A stretch of DNA of 42,013 nt, from assembly GCA_016192345.1 (NCBI GenBank), contig JACPUH010000056.1, forward strand, positions 1 to 42,013, read 5' to 3'. Of the stretch, positions 16,516-24,187 are shown piece by piece. This DNA comes from Ignavibacteriales bacterium. GTDB taxonomy: Bacteria; Bacteroidota; Ignavibacteria; UBA10030. Position 1 is the stretch's first letter. The number at the start of each line of letters is the position of its first letter. The translations under genes were made by a program, and so were the position numbers. Under the pieces are notes generated by a model. The model did no database searches. It was given only the letters and a program-made list of their open reading frames with translations, and had not been told where the DNA came from.

Positions 16516-17691
16516 ATGCAACACAATTCTGTTTTGTTGGCCCAGAATTCCGTGCGCCGAAGCCTGTGGGGCTCACTTTTCCTGCTCTGTTTCTTCGCCT
16601 TCGTACAGGCTCAGCACAGTCCGTTCGAATCGGCCATTGCCCGGTTCGAGGCAAAGCTCTCAGCCGATGTTGCCAACGACAGCCTCGGAGCGATTACGGC
16701 CGGTGTGTTTGTCGGGAACAAGGTGGTATGGAAAAAGGGATTCGGCTGGGCTGATCCCGCGAACAGAATCCCTGCGGACGGCGAAACAATCTACCGTATC
16801 GGTTCGATCTCCAAATCCATGACCGCGGTCCTGATGGTGCAAATGATCAACAAGAAATACTTCTCCCTCGATGATCCGATCGAACGATTTCTCCCTGAGA
16901 TCAAACTGCTTCAACTTCCTCCTGGATCAAAGCCGATCACCTTCCGTCTTCTCGCAACCCACACGGGAGGGTTCGCCCAGGAACCGGATCTTCCTGATGC
17001 AGCCGCGGGACCGATCGAAACATGGGAGCAAAAGATCATCGCCTCAATCCCCACGATCACCTTTATCGCGAAACCCGGGGAGAAGTATTCCTATTCCAAT
17101 TTCGGGTACGGGGTTCTTGGCCTAGCGGTCTCCCGTGCCGCAAAACGACCCTTTATGGACCTGATGCACGAGTTCGTTTTCACGCCACTCGGGATGAAGA
17201 ACTCAGCCTTCATTCTTACCCCCGCCATGAAAGTGCAGATGTCCGTCGGTTATGCCAACGAACAGGCAAGTCCGATAGGCCCCGTCAAACCTGCGTATGA
17301 ACATGCCGGACGCGGCTACAAAGTTCCCCCCGGCGGGGTGTATTCGACCGTGGAAGACCTTGCGAAGTTTGCCATGAGCCAGATGGGGCTTCTTCCCCTT
17401 CCTTCCTTCGGTCCAAACGAGCTTGCAGAAATCCAAACGCGTCATGCCCGGTCGAACCAGAATGCGAGTTACGGCCTTGGTTTTTCCATTTCGGATGCCG
17501 AGCCGGGCATGGTCATAGTCGGTCATGGCGGAAGCGTCGCCGGTTATTCGGCAAACCTCGTGTTCGAACCGGCGGAAAAGATCGGCATCGTCCTGTTGAG
17601 AAATTACAACCGGGGAAGCACCAATCTCGGTCAGGCAGCGCGCGCGCTGTTAAAGGAGCTCGTTACGGTTCGACGACAAGAGCAACGATAG
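16516..17691 (+). CDS. secreted serine hydrolase, class C beta-lactamase/D-aminopeptidase-like
   Basis: A 391-residue exported protein of the beta-lactamase-related (PF00144-type) family. A signal sequence covers about residues 14-33, ending in 'VQAQ'. The catalytic SxxK is S97-I-S-K100 in 'RIGSISKSMT'. The YxN motif is in 'KYSYSNFGYG', and the third element is 'IVGHGGSVAGY'. Members act as esterases, D-peptidases or penicillin-binding enzymes; true beta-lactamase activity should not be assumed. GGAGGAG at about 16501 lies before the ATG. It sits between a decarboxylase and an M1 peptidase in a run of secreted hydrolases. Confidence 0.9.
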   Translation: MQHNSVLLAQNSVRRSLWGSLFLLCFFAFVQAQHSPFESAIARFEAKLSADVANDSLGAITAGVFVGNKVVWKKGFGWADPANRIPADGETIYRIGSISKSMTAVLMVQMINKKYFSLDDPIERFLPEIKLLQLPPGSKPITFRLLATHTGGFAQEPDLPDAAAGPIETWEQKIIASIPTITFIAKPGEKYSYSNFGYGVLGLAVSRAAKRPFMDLMHEFVFTPLGMKNSAFILTPAMKVQMSVGYANEQASPIGPVKPAYEHAGRGYKVPPGGVYSTVEDLAKFAMSQMGLLPLPSFGPNELAEIQTRHARSNQNASYGLGFSISDAEPGMVIVGHGGSVAGYSANLVFEPAEKIGIVLLRNYNRGSTNLGQAARALLKELVTVRRQEQR

Positions 17692-17735
17692 ACTTTTCCA
17701 GCATCATCGACCCTCTCATATTGAAAGACTTTCCC

Positions 17736-19616
17736 ATGAACGCGCGGCCTATTCCCTCAATGTTGCTCTGTACCCTTGCCGTACTTTTCGGTTGCTCTCA
17801 ACAACAATCGGGACAGGACTCATCTATGACATCAGCACGTGATCCCCATTCGTTTGCCAAACCGGACGAAGTTGTGGTGACTCATCTTCACCTTGATGTA
17901 ACGGTGAATTTCGAAACGAAACAGATCGCTGGCACGGCAACCCTTACTTTGAACAATAAATCAGGGTCGGACAAGTTTTTCCTCGATACCCGCGATCTTA
18001 CCATCGAACGCGTCATACTCGGAAAAGGTGAACCGGAAACCCATTATTCCCTCGGCGATGCAGTCTCGTATCTCGGCCAGGCACTAACCATCGATATTAC
18101 GCCGCAGACCAAGGACGTGACCATTGTGTATCATACCAATCCGAATGCGGCTGCCCTCCAGTGGCTGGAACCATCGCAAACGGCCGGGGGGAAAAAGCCA
18201 TTTCTCTTCACGCAATCACAGGCAATCCTTGCACGGACCTGGGTACCGTGTCAGGACGGCCCCGGTGTGCGTATGACCTACAGCGCCCGCGTCAAAACCC
18301 GCCCCGACTTGATGGCCGTCATGAGCGCGAACAACCCGACGACAAAAACCGCGGACGGGGTGTATGAATTCTCCATGCCCCAACCGATTCCCTCGTACCT
18401 CCTGGCGCTTGCCGTAGGGGACCTTGCATTCAAATCCACAGGCACGCGAAGCGGCGTGTATGCGGAGCCTTCCATGGTGGACAAGGCCGCGTGGGAGCTT
18501 GATGACACGGAGAAAATGATCAAAGCCGCGGAATCGTTGTACGGACCGTACCGCTGGGACCGGTATGATGTTATCGTGCTGCCGCCAAGTTTTCCGTTTG
18601 GCGGGATGGAGAACCCCCGGTTGACGTTTGCCACTCCCACCATCCTTGCCGGCGATCGTTCCCTTGTCTCCCTGGTGGCCCACGAACTCGCCCATTCTTG
18701 GTCCGGCAACCTCGTCACCAATGCAACGTGGAACGACTTCTGGCTGAACGAAGGGTTCACCGTCTATTTCGAACACCGGATCATGGAGCAGGTGTACGGC
18801 CGCACCTATGCTGAAATGCTTGCCCAACTCTCGATGCAGGACCTGCAAACAGCCATAAACGATCTGGGATCGACAAGTCCTGATACACATTTGAAACTGA
18901 ACCTTGCCGGCCGTGATCCGGATGAAGGGGTCAGCGACATCGCCTACAACAAGGGATACTTCTTCCTGCGGTTGATGGAAGAGACTATCGGCAGGGAACC
19001 ATGGGATTCTTTCTTAAAGGCGTACTTTGAAGCCTTTGCCTTCCAAGCAACAACAACGGAGATATTCGTCCAGTATCTTCGCGAACACCTGTTGCACGGG
19101 GACAAGGACCTCGAACAGACCATCAAGATCGATTCCTGGGTCTATGGACCGGGCTTGCCAGAGAACGCACCGAAAGTTCATTCGGAAGAATTTGCCAAAG
19201 TCGAGACACAATTGAATTCATGGGAGAACGGGGCTCCTGCGGCCACTCTTGCAACAAAGGACTGGACGACCCATCACTGGCTGCATTTCATTCGCAACCT
19301 CCCTGTAAACCTGTCGCTTCAACAGATGGCGGATCTGGATCGGGCATTCGGCTTCACCAAGTCGGGGAACTCTGAGATTCTCGGCGCCTGGTTCCCCCAC
19401 GTCATCGTTCATTCCTACCAACAAGGTTATGCAGCACTGGAAAAATTCTTGACGGGGGTCGGAAGAAGGAAGTTCCTCAAACCCCTGTACACAAAACTCG
19501 CTGAAACGCCGGATGGCCTTGAGCGGGCGCGGCGCATCTATCGCAAGGCACGGCCAGGGTATCACCCGGTGTCATACAGCACCATCGATGGGATCCTGAA
19601 GTGGCAGGAAGAGTAG
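17736..19616 (+). CDS. M1 family metallopeptidase lipoprotein (aminopeptidase/LTA4-hydrolase-like)
   Basis: A 626-residue exported M1 peptidase. The N-terminus ends in a lipobox 'LAVLFGC' with Cys20, so it is probably a membrane-anchored lipoprotein. The exopeptidase motif GGMEN is at 289-293, the zinc site HELAH at 316-320, and the third ligand Glu339 lies in 'LNEGF', with the correct 18-residue spacing. The C-terminal helical domain from about 480 resembles leukotriene-A4-hydrolase-like aminopeptidases. The ATG at 17736 is preferred over a TTG at 17721 because it gives a standard lipoprotein signal. A terminator follows. It likely cleaves N-terminal residues from scavenged peptides. Confidence 0.92.
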   Translation: MNARPIPSMLLCTLAVLFGCSQQQSGQDSSMTSARDPHSFAKPDEVVVTHLHLDVTVNFETKQIAGTATLTLNNKSGSDKFFLDTRDLTIERVILGKGEPETHYSLGDAVSYLGQALTIDITPQTKDVTIVYHTNPNAAALQWLEPSQTAGGKKPFLFTQSQAILARTWVPCQDGPGVRMTYSARVKTRPDLMAVMSANNPTTKTADGVYEFSMPQPIPSYLLALAVGDLAFKSTGTRSGVYAEPSMVDKAAWELDDTEKMIKAAESLYGPYRWDRYDVIVLPPSFPFGGMENPRLTFATPTILAGDRSLVSLVAHELAHSWSGNLVTNATWNDFWLNEGFTVYFEHRIMEQVYGRTYAEMLAQLSMQDLQTAINDLGSTSPDTHLKLNLAGRDPDEGVSDIAYNKGYFFLRLMEETIGREPWDSFLKAYFEAFAFQATTTEIFVQYLREHLLHGDKDLEQTIKIDSWVYGPGLPENAPKVHSEEFAKVETQLNSWENGAPAATLATKDWTTHHWLHFIRNLPVNLSLQQMADLDRAFGFTKSGNSEILGAWFPHVIVHSYQQGYAALEKFLTGVGRRKFLKPLYTKLAETPDGLERARRIYRKARPGYHPVSYSTIDGILKWQEE

Positions 19617-19678
19617 AATTCATGCCCTGCATGGTGTATCGGAAAGAAACCGCTTTGCCCTCGTAACTTGTAGACGAC

Positions 19679-19733
19679 CCCGGCTTTCCTTCATGACCGC
19701 AGTTCGGACGACGTGAAGAAAACCGGGTTTTTT
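19679..19733 (+). terminator. rho-independent terminator after the M1 peptidase
   Basis: A long imperfect hairpin pairs CCCGG (19679-19683) plus the following TTTC/CTTCA segment with the matching GAAG and CCGGG (19723-19727). It is followed by six T residues (19728-19733). It separates the peptidase unit from the promoter at 19783. Confidence 0.8.
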
Positions 19734-19782
19734 ATCTACGTCTGGATTTCCGAAAAAACACGGTAATACTCCGTAATTTCAC

Positions 19783-19811
19783 TTGACACGGGATGGAAGA
19801 ACGCGTATACT
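19783..19811 (+). promoter_or_regulatory. near-consensus sigma70-type promoter
   Basis: TTGACA (19783-19788) and TATACT (19806-19811) are separated by exactly 17 bp. Transcription should begin near 19818. An ATG at 19793 lies inside this promoter and cannot be the start of the downstream gene. The ATG at 19880 with GGAGAG upstream fits a leader of about 60 nt. Confidence 0.8.
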
Positions 19812-19879
19812 TGCCCCAAGAGTGGGCGATGGTTTATGCCGGCCTGCGTGAAATTAACCAACCCGTGGAGAGTGTGTTG

Positions 19880-21673
19880 ATGTGGGGTCTGAGGGAGGGG
19901 TTCGGTGGATTGCTTCTGAGAGGAACGGTCGTTCCGCTCACCGTGCTGCTGGGCTCAGCGGCCCGGGGTCAGGTATCATCCTTTCCTTATATCGAACGCT
20001 TCGATTCCGCTGTCGTTCCTGCATTACCGCCGGGATGGAGTACAAGCACCCAACGGTCCTCCTCCGGTGATTTCGTTTCCACCACATCCTCCCCCCGTTC
20101 GGCTCCCCAGACTCTTCTGTCAACCAACTCCACGGTCGCGCAATTCCTCATCTCCCCACGATTCGATTTCACCGACAGGACGCCGGAGAAACTCGAGTTC
20201 TTCACTGCCCGTTCCGGAACCCACCTTGCGGGAGTTCTCATTGAAGCTTCACTCGATGACGGGGTGACCTTTCCGATCACCGTCAGTGACACGTTGCGCA
20301 ACCCGGGGGCAACGGGATATCTTCCCACCTCGCTCCGGCTTCCGGCAAGTCTCTCCAACCAAACCCATGTTCGCATCCGGTGGAGAGTTGTTGGAGGCGC
20401 AGGGGGAACAACCGGAACAATCCGGTTGGATGACATTACACTCACAACCCTCTCGACATACGACCTGGGACTTACCGGATTGACACTCATCCGTGTCGCT
20501 CAACAGGACGGACAATCGACGCCCGACAAGATTGTAGGCTTGCGCGCAACCGTGAAAAACTTCGGTCAAATCTCTGCCGGTGGCTATGCCGTCCGGTTCT
20601 TTAAGGACGCGGACAACAATGGGGTTGCCGATGATCAGGAGCTGTTTGCGTCCGTGGCAGGGACGCAAATACAGGTCGGCGACTCGGCCATTGTTGATGC
20701 CACCATGGAATCACCCGGCCCGGGCAATCACCGTCGCATTGCTGTTGTTGCCTTTCCTCAGGACAGCAACCCGGCAAACGATACAGCCACCGTCCTCATC
20801 CCGGTCTCCGCCGAACGCAACTCGATGATTATCAATGAAATCATGGTCGATCCGCTTACCGGGCAAAACGAGTGGATTGAATTCTTCAACCGGAGCCCTG
20901 ATCCGATCGATCTCGCCGGATGGAGATTCTCCGATCGCCCCACGGCGGGAGGAAGCGTGAATATGTTCGTGATCACCACGCAATCACACACAGTCCGATC
21001 CGGGGACTTTGTTGTCGCAGCCGCCGAGTCAACGATCTTGTCCCACTTTCCCCTCCTCCGAGTGCCTGCGTCTGTGCGCCATGTCTTCATTCTGAACAGG
21101 AGCGGCGGCTTCAGTTTCGGAAATGACGGCGATGCGATCATCCTACACGACCAGGTCGGCCCAACAATCGACAGCGTCTCGTATTCGCCCGGCTGGCACC
21201 ATCCGGACGTCAACGACTCTCGAGGGAGATCATTGGAGCGAATCAACCAGGACATCGGCTCGAACGACCCGCACAACTGGAGCACAAGTGCATCCGTTTC
21301 CGGGGGAACTCCCGGCGAAAGAAATAGTATTTATACGACGGGTCTCATGACCAATGCGTCCCTTTCTTTCAACCCCAACCCTTTTTCGCCCGATGGGGAC
21401 GGATTTGAAGATTTCTGTCTTATTCGGTACCATCTCCCACTCACCACATCTCTCATCCGGATCACTATTTTCGATATAAGGGGAAGAGCTATCAGGACCC
21501 TTGCCAATGCCGACCTGGCGGGCCCGACAGGGGAGGTGATTTGGGATGGTTTTGATACGGAGAAACAGCGTGTCCGGATAGGACCGTATATCATCTTCCT
21601 CGAGGCGGTCGATGGACAAGGCGGGACTATCGCCACCGCAAAGGGAGTAGTTGTGGTGGCGACAAAGCTCTGA
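19880..21673 (+). CDS. secreted multidomain protein: choice-of-anchor-like, CARDB-like, lamin-tail and FlgD-like sorting domains
   Basis: A 597-residue exported protein. After a signal peptide ('VVPLTVLLGSAARGQ') comes a beta-rich domain with 'ERFDSAVVPALPPGW' (choice-of-anchor-J-like, about 38-195). Next is a CARDB-like Ig domain (about 195-310), then a lamin-tail domain starting 'MIINEIMVDPLTGQNEWIEFFN'. A C-terminal FlgD-like Ig domain follows, with 'NPFSPDGDGFEDF', 'IFDIRGRAIRTL' and 'GEVIWDGFD'. The last domain is typical of cell-surface or secreted proteins in Bacteroidota and relatives and may be a secretion signal. The start at 19880 is set by the upstream promoter and GGAGAG. It is followed by an ECF sigma gene. 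Confidence 0.85.
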   Translation: MWGLREGFGGLLLRGTVVPLTVLLGSAARGQVSSFPYIERFDSAVVPALPPGWSTSTQRSSSGDFVSTTSSPRSAPQTLLSTNSTVAQFLISPRFDFTDRTPEKLEFFTARSGTHLAGVLIEASLDDGVTFPITVSDTLRNPGATGYLPTSLRLPASLSNQTHVRIRWRVVGGAGGTTGTIRLDDITLTTLSTYDLGLTGLTLIRVAQQDGQSTPDKIVGLRATVKNFGQISAGGYAVRFFKDADNNGVADDQELFASVAGTQIQVGDSAIVDATMESPGPGNHRRIAVVAFPQDSNPANDTATVLIPVSAERNSMIINEIMVDPLTGQNEWIEFFNRSPDPIDLAGWRFSDRPTAGGSVNMFVITTQSHTVRSGDFVVAAAESTILSHFPLLRVPASVRHVFILNRSGGFSFGNDGDAIILHDQVGPTIDSVSYSPGWHHPDVNDSRGRSLERINQDIGSNDPHNWSTSASVSGGTPGERNSIYTTGLMTNASLSFNPNPFSPDGDGFEDFCLIRYHLPLTTSLIRITIFDIRGRAIRTLANADLAGPTGEVIWDGFDTEKQRVRIGPYIIFLEAVDGQGGTIATAKGVVVVATKL

Positions 21674-21734
21674 AGGTCACTTTTCTCCGAACTGCCATGC
21701 AACCTTTTGGTCCTCAGCCGTCACTTACTATCAC

Positions 21735-22310
21735 ATGGAACCGGTTCCCAATCCCTCCGGACAGGCCGATCATCGAACCCTGATCGGGGAATTTCTCTCC
21801 AACAAGAGCGAGCTGTCGTTTCGGCGCTTGTACCGCCAGTGCACTCCTCCGCTCTTTCAGCTCGTGTATCGTTTGACCGGGCAACATCAGGACGACGCGG
21901 AGGAGGTGGTGCAGGAAACCTGGATCCGGGCAGTGGAACGACTGGGCGAGTTCCGCTGGGAATCGAGCTTCACCACGTGGCTCTCCGGGATTGCCATTAA
22001 CCGTTGCCGTGAGCTCTACAGGCAACGGGCAAAGCAAAAGAACGAGACCGGTTTTGACGACGGGGAAATCCTTGTGCCAGGGGGTGAACTGCCCCTCGCG
22101 CAACACATTGATCTTGAGTATGCCATCGCGGCCTTACCGGACGGGTATCGCGCCGTCCTGGTACTGCATGATGTGGAGGGATACACCCACGAAGAAATCG
22201 GGAAATTACTTGGCGTTGAACCGGGGACATCAAAGAGTCAACTGTCGCGGGCCCGAAACGCCATCCGAAAATTACTCAAGCAGGACGACCTGAAGGACCT
22301 TCATCGATGA
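21735..22310 (+). CDS. RNA polymerase sigma factor, ECF subfamily
   Basis: A 191-residue ECF sigma factor. Region 2 covers 'FRRLYRQCTPPLFQLVYRLTG' to 'TTWLSGIAINRCRELYR', including the 'DDAEEVVQETWIRA' core. Region 4 covers 'ALPDGYRAVLVLHDVEGYTHEE' with the helix-turn-helix 'EEIGKLLGVEPGTSKSQLSRARNAIRKLL'. The linker is about 30 residues. Its stop overlaps the next gene by 4 bp, the usual arrangement with an anti-sigma factor. The ATG at 21735 is chosen because the frame upstream has no similarity to sigma factors. Its target promoters are unknown. Confidence 0.92.
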   Translation: MEPVPNPSGQADHRTLIGEFLSNKSELSFRRLYRQCTPPLFQLVYRLTGQHQDDAEEVVQETWIRAVERLGEFRWESSFTTWLSGIAINRCRELYRQRAKQKNETGFDDGEILVPGGELPLAQHIDLEYAIAALPDGYRAVLVLHDVEGYTHEEIGKLLGVEPGTSKSQLSRARNAIRKLLKQDDLKDLHR

Positions 22311-22903
22311 CGCACGACAGACATAACGATCTTACACCGGAGGAACAGCGCACATTCGAAGCATTGTCACGTCGCCGCATCCCTCCACCACACCTTGAGG
22401 AATCCATTATGAATGAACTTGCTGAACGCGGGCTTCTTACACCATCGACTTCGCCTCGCAAGCGGCAATTGTTCCAACTTGCTGCGGCTCTCGCCTTGCT
22501 GATCCTCGGCGGCATCACGGGTTATGTTGTCGGAACAGGGCGCGAGCAACCGGTTGAGCCAAAACCTCAAAATCCGCTCTTCGTCCTCCTGCTCCACGAA
22601 ACTCCGAATCCGACTGAGAACACGGCGGAATTGGTGAGCGAGTACGGTCAATGGGCTCGGGGGCTTTATACTGGAGGTCGTTTTGTCACGGGGGAGAAAT
22701 TACGGGAAACCGGACGTGTCCTGACCAAATCCAATGGACAGATCGCGGTCACCAAAGGGGTCCGGACAAACGAGACATCCATTCTTGGCGGCTACTTCAT
22801 CATCGAAGCAAAGGATTATGACGATGCCGTGCGGATCGCCTCCGAATGTCCTCACTTGAAGTACGGCGGAACCATCGAACTTCGAGAGATCGAACCAACA
22901 TAG
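22307..22903 (+). CDS. putative membrane anti-sigma factor with C-terminal YCII-like domain
   Basis: A 198-residue protein translationally coupled to the ECF sigma gene (4-bp ATGA overlap). Residues 1-50 form a cytoplasmic helical region without the HxxxCxxC zinc motif of ZAS anti-sigmas. Residues 55-72 are one transmembrane helix ('LAAALALLILGGITGYVVG'). The outer part, about 90-198, looks like a YCII-related domain, with 'LGGYFIIEAKDYDDAVRIAS' and 'YGGTIELREIEP' as its closing strands. Position and topology indicate an anti-sigma factor. The YCII-like sensory part is unusual. The family assignment of both halves is by pattern only. Confidence 0.72.
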   Translation: MTHDRHNDLTPEEQRTFEALSRRRIPPPHLEESIMNELAERGLLTPSTSPRKRQLFQLAAALALLILGGITGYVVGTGREQPVEPKPQNPLFVLLLHETPNPTENTAELVSEYGQWARGLYTGGRFVTGEKLRETGRVLTKSNGQIAVTKGVRTNETSILGGYFIIEAKDYDDAVRIASECPHLKYGGTIELREIEPT

Positions 22904-22924
22904 GAACCAAAAAGGAGCATGATC

Positions 22925-23533
22925 ATGAACTTCACAACCTTTTCCCTCACGCTCGCGATTCCGCTGAGTTTCCTTTTCTCGAACGGTGCCGATGAAAAGG
23001 ATCGTTCCCCCATACAGCGGGCATGCTGTACACCAGATTCCGGGAGCAACCTGTCGGCAGCGAGCTCTGCGGCCGGCGAGACATCGGTCCCAGGGGAAGT
23101 CGCAACGAAGGTCTTCGACCGTTTCAAAACCCTGCAGGGAACATGGATCGGGACAAGTACCAAAGGTTGGAAGGAAGAGACAACGGTCCGTACGATCGCG
23201 CAGGGGTCCGTCGTTCAGTTCACCTCCTTCGATGCCCATCCGAACGAAACCATGTTGACGCTCATTCACATGGACGGCGACCGCCTGCTCATCACCCACT
23301 ATTGCGTGGCGAAGAACCAGCCCCGGCTCCAGCTCACCTCTCTGGAGGATGAGGGAAAGACTGCCGTCTTTACTTTCCTCGATGGAACCAACCTCCCCTC
23401 CCGGGAGAAAGGGCATATGGATAAGGTGGTCTATCGATTTCGTGATGAAGATCGTTTCACAACGCAATGGACCTGGTACCAGAACGGGCAGGAACGTTGG
23501 ATGGAGGAAATCGGGCTGGAACGGAAACAGTAA
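22925..23533 (+). CDS. secreted protein of unknown function (lipocalin-like beta fold possible)
   Basis: A 202-residue exported protein with an N-terminal hydrophobic stretch ('FTTFSLTLAIPLSFLFSNG'). The mature part begins after a low-complexity Ser/Ala segment. It has 'LQGTWIGTSTKGWKEETTVR', alternating strands, 'ITHYCVAKNQPRLQLT' and 'TTQWTWYQNGQE', as in small secreted beta-barrel proteins of the DUF1579 or lipocalin-like type. I do not recognise it more closely. AAAGGAG lies 7 nt before the ATG at 22925; the ATG at 22919 is too close to it. It ends the ECF unit just before a terminator and could be a target or output of that system. Confidence 0.75.
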   Translation: MNFTTFSLTLAIPLSFLFSNGADEKDRSPIQRACCTPDSGSNLSAASSAAGETSVPGEVATKVFDRFKTLQGTWIGTSTKGWKEETTVRTIAQGSVVQFTSFDAHPNETMLTLIHMDGDRLLITHYCVAKNQPRLQLTSLEDEGKTAVFTFLDGTNLPSREKGHMDKVVYRFRDEDRFTTQWTWYQNGQERWMEEIGLERKQ

Positions 23534-23562
23534 CTGTCACTCAAAAGAGATTGGAAAAAGGT

Positions 23563-23586
23563 GGGCTCGTGAAGCCCCTTTTTTTT
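23563..23586 (+). terminator. rho-independent terminator
   Basis: A 5-bp stem, GGGCT (23563-23567) with AGCCC (23573-23577), is followed by C and eight T residues (23579-23586). It closes the ECF/anti-sigma unit and insulates it from the oxidoreductase operon. Confidence 0.82.
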
Positions 23587-23630
23587 GATATCGGTCAATA
23601 ATCCCTCTATCGCTTTTCCGCCCAAGTCTT

Positions 23631-23667
23631 GTCGGCAAGTCCCACACCGCGTCGGAATTTCCCACAC
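23631..23667 (+). promoter_or_regulatory. tandem direct repeat, candidate enhancer (UAS) for the sigma54 activator
   Basis: Two 17-bp copies, GTCGGCAAGTCCCACAC (23631-23647) and GTCGGAATTTCCCACAC (23651-23667), match at 14 of 17 positions. They are 20 bp apart, about two helical turns. They lie about 100-135 bp upstream of the sigma54 promoter at 23766, the usual place for bacterial enhancer-binding protein sites. The likely binder is the NtrC-type regulator encoded at 30832-32190; this is an inference. Confidence 0.62.
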
Positions 23668-23765
23668 TTCTCCACGCCTCCCTCCGGGCCGGCATCACTA
23701 CACGAAAACCTCAACGTATTGGTTTGTCGTCACTTGCGATACGGCCGCCTGCATAGGATTTCTCC

Positions 23766-23780
23766 GGCACTCCTCTTGCA
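23766..23780 (+). promoter_or_regulatory. sigma54 (-24/-12) promoter of the oxidoreductase operon
   Basis: The sequence GGCACTCCTCTTGCA carries the -24 GG (23766-23767) and -12 GC (23778-23779) with the required 12-nt offset. It matches GGCAC and TTGCA of the consensus fully. Transcription would start near 23791, giving a leader of about 55 nt to the GTG at 23846. The 312-bp gene-free stretch 23534-23845 holds this promoter, the tandem repeats and the preceding terminator, and nothing else I recognise. Confidence 0.75.
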
Positions 23781-23845
23781 CCTTGCCCCGGCACTCCGCA
23801 CCCTGGTGCGGCATTCTCCCACACTGATGCAAAGGAGGCACTGCC

Positions 23846-24145
23846 GTGTTCGACTTTCTCAATTCCGAAACCATGTGGCTCAATCTCACGAACGCCATGC
23901 TTGGTCTGGTGACGCTGATCTGTCTCGTCGCCGTCGGCCGGATTATTATTCCTGAACTGCTTGCAAAGCTCGCCGCAAGGCGCGCCCGCGTTCGGGTGGA
24001 GGAGGATTCACACGCGTTCGACCTTTCCGGCCTGGGAATTACCATGGCCGATGGAGGCGAACGCCTGGACGAAACCTCCTATTCCGCTTATCGCAGTTCG
24101 GATCAGGATGACGACCCTCCGAACATTATCCGTTCCGAGAATTGA
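23846..24145 (+). CDS. small membrane protein with ADGG motif, first gene of oxidoreductase operon
   Basis: A 99-residue protein starting at a GTG with a strong AAAGGAGG 7 nt upstream. Residues 13-37 form one transmembrane helix ('NAMLGLVTLICLVAVGRIII'). A basic segment (KLAARRARVR) follows, which would face the cytoplasm. The tail holds 'SGLGITMADGGERLDE' (residues 61-76), whose ADGG core recurs in two other proteins of this operon, and an acidic end. I do not recognise a family. Its place as the first gene behind a sigma54 promoter suggests an assembly or regulatory subunit of the membrane complex. Confidence 0.78.
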   Translation: MFDFLNSETMWLNLTNAMLGLVTLICLVAVGRIIIPELLAKLAARRARVRVEEDSHAFDLSGLGITMADGGERLDETSYSAYRSSDQDDDPPNIIRSEN

Positions 24146-24187
24146 CGCCATCATTCGTATACCGTACCCCTAGTCTGTGAGGATGCG

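Noticed and set aside
16516..17691. Beta-lactamase resistance gene
   Set aside because: The SxxK/YxN/HGG layout is shared by many esterases and peptidases; nothing specific for beta-lactam hydrolysis is visible.
23806..23825. Possible third copy of the enhancer repeat (GTGCGGCATTCTCCCACAC)
   Set aside because: It is downstream of the predicted transcription start and has an extra base in the core; kept only as a possibility.
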